A stretch of 64,000 nucleotides of DNA from Phenylobacterium sp. (lineage in GTDB: Bacteria; Pseudomonadota; Alphaproteobacteria; Caulobacterales; Caulobacteraceae). The first letter of the stretch is position 1; each line of letters begins with the position of its first letter. Shown piece by piece: positions 29,179 through 39,535 of this stretch. The translations under genes were made by a program, and so were the position numbers. The stretch lies in assembly GCF_004299445.1 (NCBI RefSeq), contig NZ_SCTC01000037.1, positions 248,001 through 312,000 on the forward strand, given 5' to 3'. The notes beneath the pieces were generated by a model. That model worked only from the letters and a program-made list of their open reading frames with translations. It was not told where the DNA came from and searched no databases.

Positions 29179-31872
29179 GTGACCGCAGCGGCGCCGCCTT
29201 TCGAGGGGTCGCCCGCCCGCGCCGTGGATTCCGGCCGGGCGCTCTTCTGGCGTTTGATCTGGATCTACATGCTGGCGACCGGCACCGCGGTCACCGTGTC
29301 GATGGGCCTGGGCCTTCTCGGGCTTGAGTTCACGCCCATGCAGTGGCTGAAGTTCTGGATCTGCGTGCCCTTCGCCACCGCGTTCTTCACGTCGATCGAC
29401 GTGGTGGTGATCCGGTGGCACCTCAAGCCGCTGGCTCCGGTGCTCAGCGCCCTGGACCGGGGTGAGCGCCCGCCGGATGCGGTTCTGGCCGCCGCGGTGG
29501 TGCGCGCGCTGAACCTACCCCAGATTTCGGCGGTCCGGGTCACCGTCCTGCACGGTCCCATGGCGACCTTGTCGCTGTTCATAGCCGTCTACGTGATGAA
29601 CACCTTGATGGGAGCGGGGGTCGCCAACTGGCAGCAGATCGGGCTGGCGGTGCTGATCCTGGTGTTCGCCTCGCCGGCGCACGCGATCTTCGAGTACTTC
29701 GCGGTCAGCCGGACCATCGAGCCCATCGTCCAGCGGCTGTCGCGCGAACTGGGCGGCCTGATCCCCGCCGAGCAGCAGGCGGCGCTGATCGAGGTGCCAC
29801 TGCGCAGCAAGCTGCTGTTCCTGGCGGTCTTCGTCTGCGCGCTGCCGCTGATCTTCGCGGCCGGGTCGTTCCTCTACAAGTTCGACCGGATGGTCGCGGG
29901 GCACGGGTTCGTCCTGCCGGCCGGCGAACTCACCCAGCTCTACATCTGGAGCGGTGCGGTGGTGACCGTCTGCATCATGGGCGCTGTGGCCATGGCCGTG
30001 CTGACCTCCAACGAAGTCTCCCGGTCGGCCGCCCGACTGGTTGAGGCGATGCGCCAGGTCGAGCGAGGGCGCCTCGACGACGCCGATGTGGCCGTCCTGA
30101 CCGCCGACGAGTACGCCCAGATCAACCGCGGCTTCGGCCTCATGCTGGCGTCGCTGCGCGAGGAGCAGCAGATCCTGGAGGTCACCCAGGACCTGGCCGG
30201 CGAACTGCTGCTGGAGGTGCTGATCGAGCGGATCATGCACGCGACCACGGGCCTCCTGAACGCCGAGCGGGCCAGCCTCTTCGTCTACGACGAGAAGGCC
30301 GAGGAGCTGTTCACCCTCTATGCCGACGGGGTCGAGACGCGCGGCATCCACGTGCCCACCAGTCGCGGCATCGCCGGCGCGGTCTTCACCACCGGCCATG
30401 TCGAGAACATCGCCGACGCCTACGAGGACAGCCGTTTCAATCGCGAGGTCGATCAGCGCACCGGCTTCCGCACCCGCAGCATCCTGTGCGTGCCGATCAC
30501 CAACAAGGCCGGCGCCCGGATCGGCGTGGCCCAGGCGCTGAACAAGAAGGGCGGCGCCTTCACCGCCAAGGACGAGGCCCGTCTCAAGGCCTTCGCCGCC
30601 CAGATCGCCGTCAGCCTGGAGAACGCCAAGCTGTTCGACGACGTGCTCTCGATGAAGAACTACAACGAGAGCATCCTGAAGAGCACCTCGAACGGGATCG
30701 TCACCCTCGACGCCGAGGGGCGAATCGTCACTGCGAACGACGCCGCCCAGACCCTGCTGGATCAGACCCGCGAGGCCATGGTCGGCCGTACGGCCGGCGA
30801 CGTGTTCGCCGGCAACCCCTGGGTCCTGGACGGCCTGGCGAAGACCGACGCCAGCGGCGAAACCGTGCTGGCCGTCGACGCCGAGTTGATGAAGTGGTCG
30901 GGCGATACGGCCTCTGTGAACCTCACCACCATGCCCCTGATCGACTCCAGCGAGGCCCGCATCGGCTCGATGCTGGTCCTGGAGGACATCACCGAGGAAA
31001 AGCGCGTCCGCTCCACGATGAGCCGCTACATGTCGAAGGAAGTGGCCGACCAGCTGCTGTCCGCCGGCGAGGCCGAGCTGGGCGGCAAGGAGCAGAAGGT
31101 GACGGTGATGTTCTCCGACGTCCGGAGCTTCACCTCGATCGCCGAAGCGCTGGGGCCGCGCGAGACCGTCTCGCTGCTCAACGACTACTTCACCGAGATG
31201 GTCGACGTGATCTTCCGCCACGACGGCATCCTCGACAAATACATCGGCGACGGGATCATGGCCCTCTACGGCTCGCCGTTCCTGGGGCCGAACGACGCCG
31301 ACAACGCGCTCGCCGCCGCCGACGAGATGATGGAGCGGCTGGCCGCGCTGAACGCCCGACGCGCCGCCAAGGGCGAAGCGCCGCTCGACATCGGCATAGG
31401 CTTTTCGACCGGCCCCACCATCATCGGCAACATCGGCTCGGTACGGCGGATGGAGTACACGGTGATCGGCGACACCGTGAACCTCGCCTCACGCCTGGAG
31501 GGCGTCACCAAGCAGTACGGCGCCAAGATCATGCTGTCCGAGATGTCGGTTCGCGACCTCAAGGGCCCTGCCACCCTGCGCGAGATCGACCTGATCCGGG
31601 TGAAGGGCAAGGACCGGCCAGTGGCGGTCTACGAGTCGCTCGGCTACCGCGCCCACGAGCCGGCGCTGGGCGCGCTCCTGCAGCTGTTCGCCCAGGGGCT
31701 GGCGGCTTACCGCGCCCGCGACTGGGTCGCCGCGTCCCGCGCCTTCGAAGGCGCTCTTGAACTGTACCCCGATGACAGGCCCAGCCAAGTCTATCGCCAG
31801 CGCGTCGAACTCCTGGCCGCCACGCCGCCAGACGCCGATTGGGACGGGGTCTGGAATCTCACTGAGAAGTAG
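29179..31872 (+). CDS. Membrane-bound HAMP-GAF-PAS adenylate/guanylate cyclase
   Basis: 897 residues starting with GTG. Six TM segments (about 17-45, 54-77, 118-138, 148-168, 213-235, 256-276) are followed by a HAMP-like helix pair, a GAF domain (about 335-490), a PAS domain (about 500-615) and a class III cyclase domain (about 635-815). Catalytic metal Asp residues are in VMFSDVRSFTSI and DKYIGDGIMALYG; VRRMEYTVIGDTVNLASRLE carries the transition-state part. A TPR-like tail follows. It should make cAMP or cGMP in response to a small ligand sensed by GAF or PAS. It converges on the pseudo-receiver gene with no gap. Confidence 0.93.
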   Translation: MTAAAPPFEGSPARAVDSGRALFWRLIWIYMLATGTAVTVSMGLGLLGLEFTPMQWLKFWICVPFATAFFTSIDVVVIRWHLKPLAPVLSALDRGERPPDAVLAAAVVRALNLPQISAVRVTVLHGPMATLSLFIAVYVMNTLMGAGVANWQQIGLAVLILVFASPAHAIFEYFAVSRTIEPIVQRLSRELGGLIPAEQQAALIEVPLRSKLLFLAVFVCALPLIFAAGSFLYKFDRMVAGHGFVLPAGELTQLYIWSGAVVTVCIMGAVAMAVLTSNEVSRSAARLVEAMRQVERGRLDDADVAVLTADEYAQINRGFGLMLASLREEQQILEVTQDLAGELLLEVLIERIMHATTGLLNAERASLFVYDEKAEELFTLYADGVETRGIHVPTSRGIAGAVFTTGHVENIADAYEDSRFNREVDQRTGFRTRSILCVPITNKAGARIGVAQALNKKGGAFTAKDEARLKAFAAQIAVSLENAKLFDDVLSMKNYNESILKSTSNGIVTLDAEGRIVTANDAAQTLLDQTREAMVGRTAGDVFAGNPWVLDGLAKTDASGETVLAVDAELMKWSGDTASVNLTTMPLIDSSEARIGSMLVLEDITEEKRVRSTMSRYMSKEVADQLLSAGEAELGGKEQKVTVMFSDVRSFTSIAEALGPRETVSLLNDYFTEMVDVIFRHDGILDKYIGDGIMALYGSPFLGPNDADNALAAADEMMERLAALNARRAAKGEAPLDIGIGFSTGPTIIGNIGSVRRMEYTVIGDTVNLASRLEGVTKQYGAKIMLSEMSVRDLKGPATLREIDLIRVKGKDRPVAVYESLGYRAHEPALGALLQLFAQGLAAYRARDWVAASRAFEGALELYPDDRPSQVYRQRVELLAATPPDADWDGVWNLTEK

Positions 31873-32721
31873 CTAGCCCAGCATCAGGGGCTGGGCCGGC
31901 TCGGCAGCCTCGACGGGCTTCTTGCGGCCGGCGTCGGCGTCCTTGGGCAGGAAGGCCAGCAGCTTCACGGTCCAGGCGTCGGCCAGATCGCGCGTCAGAG
32001 GCTGGCCGCTTTGCGTGTGCCGCACCAGGTGCCGGTAGAACTCGGACGCGGCCAGGGTCAGGTGGAAGTCTGTGGCCATCGACTGCAGGGCCGTGGCCTG
32101 GGCCAGCATCGCGCGCATGGCCTGCGCCGGATCGCTCTCCGCGGCGGCGGCCGCCGCGCGGATGATCTTCAGGCACTGGTTGATCTTCTGTTGGTATGGC
32201 GTTTCGGACCCGTCGGTCTTGCGCTTCAGCGGCCCGGCGTAGTCGCCAGAGTTGAACCTTCGCCGGTCGGGGCCGATGTAGGCCACGCCTTCGACCCAGT
32301 CGCGGTCCTTCAGCGTCACGGCCTCCAGCCGGCGCAGGAGGTCCTTCATGCTGTAGGGCTTGCGTAGAAACTCGTGCACGCCCGAGTCGCGCGCCGCCAG
32401 GATCATTCCCTGGGTGGCGACGCCGGTGATGGTGATCACCGGAGCTGTCCGGCAAGTCCAGGTCGAGCGGCGCAGCTTGCGCACGAAACCCAGGCCGTCG
32501 AACCGCTCGTCGCCCAGACAGACGACGATCAGCTGCGGATCGCACGTCTCGGCGATCTTCTCGGCCCGCCCGTTGTTGGCCGCGATCCAGATGTGGCTGT
32601 GACAGATCTCGCGCATGACGTCGTTGAACAGGCGCGCGGAACCGGGCTCGGGATCCGCCACCAGGATCCGCTTGAGCTTCGGCGCCATCTTTTCGACTAG
32701 CCGGCTATCACCGTCAAACAA
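31873..32721 (-). CDS. Degenerate receiver-domain protein
   Basis: 282 residues with a CheY-like receiver fold (about 15-135) and an uncharacterised helical C-terminal part. The receiver is degenerate: the acidic pair reads VADPEP, and where most have a phospho-acceptor Asp the strand is PQLIVVCLGDERFDG, placing Cys at that position. The Thr (PVITITG) and Lys (FLRKPYS) are kept. It is therefore probably a phosphorylation-independent pseudo-receiver. No DNA-binding or enzymatic output domain is seen. The stop abuts that of the convergent cyclase gene. Confidence 0.85.
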   Translation of the reverse strand: MFDGDSRLVEKMAPKLKRILVADPEPGSARLFNDVMREICHSHIWIAANNGRAEKIAETCDPQLIVVCLGDERFDGLGFVRKLRRSTWTCRTAPVITITGVATQGMILAARDSGVHEFLRKPYSMKDLLRRLEAVTLKDRDWVEGVAYIGPDRRRFNSGDYAGPLKRKTDGSETPYQQKINQCLKIIRAAAAAAESDPAQAMRAMLAQATALQSMATDFHLTLAASEFYRHLVRHTQSGQPLTRDLADAWTVKLLAFLPKDADAGRKKPVEAAEPAQPLMLG

Positions 32722-32796
32722 GGACCTACCCCCCGGTAAACGGCGGATTATGTATGCGATATCCGTAAACAGCCGGTGGATGCAGGGGTGCGGCGT

Positions 32797-32849
32797 AAAG
32801 CCACCACGGGCGTCGGGTACCCGAAATGAGCGAAGCCCAGGGTGGCTTT
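32797..32849 (-). terminator. Complex hairpin after galU
   Basis: AAAGCCACC (32797-32805) pairs with GGTGGCTTT (32841-32849), with a further GGGC/GCCC pair and an inner TCGGGTACCCGA palindrome. On the minus strand it ends in TTT and lies 30 bases after the galU stop, so it probably ends that transcript; it may also be an intergenic repeat. The remaining space to the pseudo-receiver gene is its likely promoter. Confidence 0.5.
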
Positions 32850-32880
32850 GCGAGGTCCGGATTTCGGCGTGGCGACGCCG

Positions 32881-33750
32881 CTACAGCAGCGCCTTGATGG
32901 CTTGGCGAGCGGCATCTGCGAGGTCGGGGCGGGCCAGGGCGAACGCCACGTTTGCGCGGAGCAGGCCCAGCTTGTCGCCGCAGTCGTAGGTCGTCCCCTC
33001 GTACTCCAGGGCGTGGAAGTCCTGTGTCTTCATCAGGTTGAACATGCCGTCCGTGAGCTGGATCTCGCCCCCGGCGCCGCGCTCCTGCGTCTCCAGGATG
33101 TTGAAGATCTCGGGCTGCAGGATGTACCGGCCCGAGATGAACAGGTTCGAGGGCTCGGTTCCCAGCGGCGGCTTCTCCACCATGCCGGTCATGCGGTTGA
33201 GCCGGCCGTCCCGGCCGTCCAGCGCCACGATGCCGTACTTGTGAGTCTCGCCCTCGGGCGCGGGCTCGACGACCACGATGTTGCCGCCGGTCTTCTCATA
33301 GGCGGCGACGGCCTGGACCAGGGCGGGCGGACTGGCCTGCATCAGCATGTCGGGCAGCATCACCGCGAACGGCTCGTCGCCGATGACGTGGCGGGCGCAC
33401 CAGACGGCGTGGCCCAGGCCCAGCGGCGCCATCTGGCGGATGAAGCTCATCTGGCCCGGCTGCGGCAGGTCGCGCCGCAGGTCCTCCAGAATCTCGACTT
33501 TGCCCTTGGCGGACAGTGCGTTCTCGATCTCAGGTATCGAGTCGAAATAGTCTTCGATGGCGCCCTGGCCGCGGCTGACGATGAAGACCATGTGCTCGAT
33601 GCCGGCCGCGCGCGCCTCCTCGACGATGTACGACAGGATCGGCCGGTCGACGACGTTCAGAAGGTTCTTCGGCGTGGTCTTGCCGACGGGCAACACCCGG
33701 GTCCCCAACCCCGCCACCGGCAGGACCGCCTTGCGCACAGGCTTCGCCAT
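32881..33750 (-). CDS. galU: UTP-glucose-1-phosphate uridylyltransferase
   Basis: 289-residue nucleotidyltransferase making UDP-glucose from UTP and glucose-1-P for surface polysaccharide. The N-terminal motif LPVAGLGTRVLPVGKTTPKN contains the nucleotide-binding GxGTR and Lys; VVDRPILSYIVEEARAAGI and the acidic FAVMLPDMLM (metal Asp) follow. The end has YEGTTYDCGDKLGLL. The length is that of bacterial GalU. Ugd encoded at 39.5 kb would use its product. Confidence 0.95.
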   Translation of the reverse strand: MAKPVRKAVLPVAGLGTRVLPVGKTTPKNLLNVVDRPILSYIVEEARAAGIEHMVFIVSRGQGAIEDYFDSIPEIENALSAKGKVEILEDLRRDLPQPGQMSFIRQMAPLGLGHAVWCARHVIGDEPFAVMLPDMLMQASPPALVQAVAAYEKTGGNIVVVEPAPEGETHKYGIVALDGRDGRLNRMTGMVEKPPLGTEPSNLFISGRYILQPEIFNILETQERGAGGEIQLTDGMFNLMKTQDFHALEYEGTTYDCGDKLGLLRANVAFALARPDLADAARQAIKALL

Positions 33751-33880
33751 TCACACCCTCCGAAACTTCACCCCGCCAGGCCTCCGTAATGTGTTCCGGG
33801 GATGCGGGGGAGAATTTTTGGGGATCGTTCGGCCATCACGATTTTGAGAACTCGCGAAGTTGTGTAACCTCGGATGGTCC

Positions 33881-33904
33881 AGGGGGATTCACCCCCACGG
33901 GGAG
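33881..33904 (+). promoter_or_regulatory. Alternative-pairing leader before the Ala/Pro lipoprotein
   Basis: GGGGG (33882-33886) can pair with CCCCC (33892-33896), while the same C-run can instead pair with GGGG of the ribosome-binding site GGGGAG (33899-33904, 8 bases before the ATG). The two states would leave the site open or closed. No ligand or trigger is suggested. Confidence 0.25.
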
Positions 33905-33912
33905 CCTATCTC

Positions 33913-34164
33913 ATGAAGCTTCGCATTCTGACGATCGCTACCGCCGGTGTCCTGGCTCTGAGCCTGGCTGCTTGCCAAAAGAAAGAAGAAGCCGCCCCGG
34001 CCGAAGCGCCCGCCGCTGACGCCGCTGCTGCTCCGGCCGCCGACGCCGCCGCTGCTCCGCCCGCCGACGCGGCTGCGCCGCCGGCTGACGCCGCCGCCGC
34101 TCCGGCTGCTGACGCTGGCGCGATGTCCGCCACGCCGGCCCCGGCCGAGCCGGAAAAGAAGTAA
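33913..34164 (+). CDS. Small Ala/Pro-rich lipoprotein
   Basis: 83 residues. A signal peptide with lipobox LSLAAC predicts cleavage before Cys at about residue 20 and lipid anchoring; the +2 residue is Gln, so outer-membrane sorting is likely. The mature part is QKKEEAAP followed by tandem ADAAAAP-type repeats (about residues 33-70) and ends EPEKK, with charges at both ends. No known domain. A strong GGGGAG ribosome-binding site and a strong terminator suggest an abundant single-gene transcript. Confidence 0.85.
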   Translation: MKLRILTIATAGVLALSLAACQKKEEAAPAEAPAADAAAAPAADAAAAPPADAAAPPADAAAAPAADAGAMSATPAPAEPEKK

Positions 34165-34194
34165 GACTTCTTTTTCCGATCGACGAAATGAGAG

Positions 34195-34227
34195 GCGGCC
34201 GCTCCCCTGGAGCGGCCGCTTTCTTTT
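34195..34227 (+). terminator. Rho-independent terminator of the lipoprotein gene
   Basis: An 11-bp perfect stem (GCGGCCGCTCC with GGAGCGGCCGC) and a 3-base loop, followed by TTTCTTTTTCC. It sits 31 bases after the lipoprotein stop and directly before the intergenic repeat at 34229. Confidence 0.85.
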
Positions 34228-34228
34228 T

Positions 34229-34364
34229 CCTTCCCCGTTGGGGAGGGAGGCAAGCGCAGCGGGCCGCGTAGGGAAGTCATGATCTTCCCCGACCTCAGAT
34301 ATCCGGCCCACACTTCCCCACCCTGGCCGCCGAAGGCGGCCTGTCCCTCCCCGTTGGGGAGGGA
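34229..34364. repeat. Intergenic palindromic repeat, copy 1 (about 136 bp)
   Basis: It begins with TTCCCCGTTGGGGAGGG and ends with CTCCCCGTTGGGGAGGG, each a small palindrome. The inside has GGCAAGCG-AGCG-like left sequence and CTTCCCCACCCTGGCCGCC...GGCGGCC on the right. The same layout recurs at 52445-52580. It lies between a terminator and the glmS stop. It looks like a family of GC-rich intergenic repeats of Caulobacteraceae; I have not compared it with a database. Confidence 0.7.
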
Positions 34365-34367
34365 TGA

Positions 34368-36188
<1,821 letters not shown>

Positions 36189-36338
36189 GTGGCCGTGGCG
36201 TCCTTTGCTATAGACTTGCGAATCCCGGAACGAATCCGTGGGTCGCGCTGAGCGATTGGCGCCTTTAGCATTAGCAAAGTCCGCGTCGACTAAATCTCAG
36301 TTTCGGATCGTTTCCAGAGCATCTTCGACGGATATCCC
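36189..36338. promoter_or_regulatory. glmS-glmM divergent promoter region with paired GAATC sites
   Basis: 150 bases separate the two divergent genes. Two GAATC sequences, at 36220-36224 and 36232-36236, are 12 bases apart. GANTC is the methylation target of CcrM in Caulobacterales, and GcrA, encoded in this window, acts at promoters containing such sites. TATAGA near 36210 may be part of a -10. Whether these genes respond to the cell cycle is inference. Confidence 0.35.
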
Positions 36339-37691
36339 ATGAGTAAGCGCGCCTATTTCGGCACCGACGGCATCCGCGGCGAGGCCAACCGCCATCCCAT
36401 GACCGCCGAGGTAGCCCTGCGGGTCGGCATGGCCGCCGGCAAGCATTTCATGTCGCGCGATGAGCGGCGCCACCTGGTGGTGATCGGTAAGGACACCCGG
36501 CTGTCGGGCTACATGATCGAGCCGGCGCTGGTCGCTGGGTTCACCAGCGTGGGCATGGACGTGCGCCTGTTCGGCCCGCTGCCGACGCCGGGTGTGGCGA
36601 TGATGACGCGGTCCCTGCGCGCCGATCTGGGCGTGATGATCTCAGCCTCGCACAATGCCTTCACCGACAACGGCATCAAGCTGTTCGGCCCCGACGGCTA
36701 CAAGCTGTCGGACGAGCAGGAGCTGGCCATCGAGGCCCGCATGGGCGAGGGTCTGGAGACCAACCTAGCCGGTCCCGCGGACCTGGGTCGCGTGCAGCGG
36801 ATCGACGACAGCCAGGCCCGCTATATCGAGATCGCCAAGGCCACGTTCCCGCGTCGGCTGAACCTGTCGGGCATGCGCATCGTCATCGATTGCGCCAATG
36901 GCGCGGCCTACAAGGTGGCGCCCGAGGCGCTCTACGAGCTGGGCGCCGAGGTGATCCGGGTGGGGGTGAACCCCAACGGCTTCAACATCAACGAGGAGTG
37001 CGGCTCGACCGCGCCGGCCGCCATGCAGAAGGCGGTGAAGGAGTACCGCGCCGACATCGGGATCGGTTTGGACGGTGACGCCGACCGGCTGGTGATCTGC
37101 GACGAGAGAGGCCACCTGGTCGACGGCGACCAGATCATGGCGCTGATCGCCGCCGACTGGAGCCGGCGTGAGAAGCTGCGCGGCGGCGGCGTGGTGGCCA
37201 CCGTGATGTCCAACCTGGGGCTGGAGCGGTTCCTGGCCGCCAAGGGGCTGAAGCTGGAGCGGACCCAGGTGGGCGACCGCTATGTGATGGCCCGCATGCG
37301 CCAGGGCGACTTCAACCTGGGCGGCGAGCAGTCGGGGCACCTGATCCTGTCGGACTTCTCCACCACCGGCGACGGCCTGCTGGCGGCTCTGCAGGTGCTG
37401 GCGGTGCTCAAGGAGAGCGACAAGCCGATGAGCGCTCTGGCCCGTCAGTTCGAGCCGGTCCCGCAGAAGCTCGAGAACGTGCGCTTCGCGGGCGGCAAGC
37501 CGCTGGAGAACGAGGCCGTGAAGGCGGTGATGGCCGACGCCGAGCAGCGCCTGACCGGCACGGGCCGACTGGTGGTCCGCGCCTCGGGCACCGAACCGCT
37601 CATCCGCATCATGGCCGAGGCCGACGACGAAGACCTGGTCAGACAGGTGATCAAGGAGATCGCCGGCGCCGTGAAGAAGGCGGCGGCTTAA
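36339..37691 (+). CDS. glmM: Phosphoglucosamine mutase
   Basis: 450-residue alpha-D-phosphohexomutase converting glucosamine-6-P to glucosamine-1-P. The active-site serine lies in [10 protein letters not shown] (Ser104 by count, phosphorylated in the family), the metal-binding loop is GLDGDADRL, the sugar loop is GGEQSGH and the phosphate loop is [12 protein letters not shown]. The N-terminus YFGTDGIRG is also canonical. Co-location with glmS makes the pathway clear. Confidence 0.97.
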   Translation: MSKRAYFGTDGIRGEANRHPMTAEVALRVGMAAGKHFMSRDERRHLVVIGKDTRLSGYMIEPALVAGFTSVGMDVRLFGPLPTPGVAMMTRSLRADLGVMISASHNAFTDNGIKLFGPDGYKLSDEQELAIEARMGEGLETNLAGPADLGRVQRIDDSQARYIEIAKATFPRRLNLSGMRIVIDCANGAAYKVAPEALYELGAEVIRVGVNPNGFNINEECGSTAPAAMQKAVKEYRADIGIGLDGDADRLVICDERGHLVDGDQIMALIAADWSRREKLRGGGVVATVMSNLGLERFLAAKGLKLERTQVGDRYVMARMRQGDFNLGGEQSGHLILSDFSTTGDGLLAALQVLAVLKESDKPMSALARQFEPVPQKLENVRFAGGKPLENEAVKAVMADAEQRLTGTGRLVVRASGTEPLIRIMAEADDEDLVRQVIKEIAGAVKKAAA

Positions 37692-37853
37692 GTCCGCGCG
37701 AGTACGCCTCCACGGCCGATCTGGATGCGCTGCAAAGCTGCAAAACGGTGCTGCAAAGGTGCTGATTGTGCGGCCTGACGGCTGAACCTAATTCCACGCC
37801 TCCCCCGAACGACGGCCCGCCAGAGGCCGCGTTGTCCAAGAAGGTGTGTGTCC

Positions 37854-38729
37854 ATGAACCGTATTCTGAAGTGGGCCGGCTATGGCCTGGCCGGCGTCGC
37901 GGGCGCTTGCGTGCTCGCCGTCGGCGGCGCCTTCGTCGTGTCCGAGGCGATGATCCGCTGGCCGGCGGCCAGACCGCAGGCGACGCTGGTGGCGTCCACC
38001 GACCCCGGCGCGGTCGCGCGCGGCCGCAAGGTGGCGAAACTGAATGGCTGCCACGACTGCCACGGCCAGCAGCTGGAAGGCCTGCTGTTCCACGACGAGA
38101 TGCCGATCATCAGGGCCTGGGGCCCCAACCTCAGCCGCATCCTCGCCCGGCAGTCTGACGCCGACTTCGACCGCGCCGTGCGTCATGGCGTGGCGGCGGA
38201 CGGGCGGCGGTTGTGGATCATGCCGTCCAGCGCCTTCGCCCACCTGAGCGACCAGGAGATGGCCGACCTGATGGCCTATCTGCGCACCTACAAGCCCACC
38301 GGCGAGACTCAGCCCCGCTTCCAGCTCGGCCCGGTCGGCCGGCTGGGCGTGCTGCTGGGCCAGTTCAAGTCGGAGCCGGATGCGATCGCCGCCAACGGCG
38401 CTCTGAAGCTTGAGGACTTGGGCCCGGAGCACGCGGTGGGCCGCCAGGTGGCGCGGGCCTGTGTGGAGTGCCACGGCCAGAAGCTGGAGGGCGGCGGCTT
38501 TCTGAAGTCGCCCAACCTGAACATCGTCGCTTCATACGACCCGGCCGACTTCGAGCGCCTTCTGCGCACGGGCGTCGCGGCGGGCGACCGCAAGCTGGGC
38601 CTGATGTCGGACGTGGCGCCGGCGCGGTTCAATGCGCTGAGCTCGCAGGAGATCGCCGCGCTGCAGGCCTACCTGAAGGCCCGCGCCCAGCGCCAGTTCG
38701 CCGCCTCCGAACGGCCATCCACGCCGTAA
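37854..38729 (+). CDS. Membrane-anchored diheme cytochrome c family protein
   Basis: 291 residues. An N-terminal TM anchor (about 5-30) is followed by a periplasmic part with two class-I cytochrome c domains. Haem-binding motifs are CHDCHG near residue 65 and CVECHG near 204, each CxxCH. Candidate distal Met ligands are in the following loops. It resembles the c-type subunits of dehydrogenases and oxidases, but no partner gene lies nearby. I chose the ATG at 37854 over the GTG two codons earlier. Confidence 0.85.
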   Translation: MNRILKWAGYGLAGVAGACVLAVGGAFVVSEAMIRWPAARPQATLVASTDPGAVARGRKVAKLNGCHDCHGQQLEGLLFHDEMPIIRAWGPNLSRILARQSDADFDRAVRHGVAADGRRLWIMPSSAFAHLSDQEMADLMAYLRTYKPTGETQPRFQLGPVGRLGVLLGQFKSEPDAIAANGALKLEDLGPEHAVGRQVARACVECHGQKLEGGGFLKSPNLNIVASYDPADFERLLRTGVAAGDRKLGLMSDVAPARFNALSSQEIAALQAYLKARAQRQFAASERPSTP

Positions 38730-38841
38730 ACCCTACCGTTGCGACAACCCTAGCGAACGGTGAAATGTTGTGTCATCGTCCACACAATTCACCCGGCTCG
38801 ACCTGGGTGGCTCGACAGAGAAGACGGACTTGGGAGGATAC

Positions 38842-39000
38842 ATGCGGCGCGATCTCGCCTTCTCGGGCGTGGCGCGGCACGCCGAGCGGCCCGCCCGCTC
38901 CATCGCGTGCCTCGCCTTCGTGGCTCTCCTCGGCGTGGCTTTCTGGGCCGGCGCCGTTTGGATCGCCGAGCAATTCATGCAGACCCCGGGGCTGTTCTAG
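38842..39000 (+). CDS. Small single-TM protein
   Basis: 52 residues: a basic N-terminus (MRRDLAFSGVARHAERPARS) followed by one TM helix (about residues 21-43, IACLAFVALLGVAFWAGAVW) and a short tail. It has a good GGGAGGA ribosome-binding site 5 bases before the ATG. The orientation rule would place the N-terminus in the cytoplasm. Function unknown; such tiny proteins can serve as complex subunits or regulators. Confidence 0.6.
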   Translation: MRRDLAFSGVARHAERPARSIACLAFVALLGVAFWAGAVWIAEQFMQTPGLF

Positions 39001-39006
39001 GCCCGC

Positions 39007-39531
39007 TCAGGCTTTCCGAGGCGCCGCGTTCCCCTTGCGGATGATCGAGAAGCGCAGGCTCGATCCCGCTACGGCGTCGCATAGCGGCCAGAAGTCCTGC
39101 ACCACCCGCACTTCCGCGCCTGCCGCCGTGAGCGCCGCCAGGCAGTCGTCAATGCGCGTCATGCCGAGCGGCGTGACGCTCTCCCGCGAGATCCAGTAGC
39201 CCGCCTCAGGCAGAGCATCCGTGAAGGTCTCGGGCGGCATCTCGTAGAGAGCCAGTCGCGCCGAGCGCACCTGATCCAGCCAGGCCGCCTCGAACGCCAC
39301 CACATGGCGCGCGGCCCCCAGGAACCGCTCGCGGTCGCGCTCGGTGGTCGAGTCCTTGGCGCGAAAGCAGATGCGTGGGCAGTCGCGGGGCAGCAGGTAG
39401 TTGGGCAGAAAGGGCTCCGCCAGCGCCCATACGGCCGTGCCGATGACACCGGCGTCGGTGGATGGCGACGGTCGGGGGTCGAACCGCGCGATCCCGGCGT
39501 TCTCACTGACGTGGAACAGCCGGGGCGTCAT
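39007..39531 (-). CDS. DUF6886 family protein
   Basis: 174 residues, recognisable by RLFHVSENAGIARFDPRP at the start, VWALAEPFLPNYLLPRDCPR in the middle and WISRESVTPLGMTRIDD at the end. The family is uncharacterised; short enzyme-like cytoplasmic proteins. It lies 4 bases after the ugd stop on the same strand, so probably co-transcribed with ugd. The early His and Arg residues (HVS, FDPRP) look like possible active-site residues, but that is a guess. Confidence 0.8.
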   Translation of the reverse strand: MTPRLFHVSENAGIARFDPRPSPSTDAGVIGTAVWALAEPFLPNYLLPRDCPRICFRAKDSTTERDRERFLGAARHVVAFEAAWLDQVRSARLALYEMPPETFTDALPEAGYWISRESVTPLGMTRIDDCLAALTAAGAEVRVVQDFWPLCDAVAGSSLRFSIIRKGNAAPRKA

Positions 39532-39535
39532 CGGC

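Noticed and set aside
39007-39531. RES-type toxin
   Set aside because: The sequence fits DUF6886; no antitoxin partner or RES motif seen.
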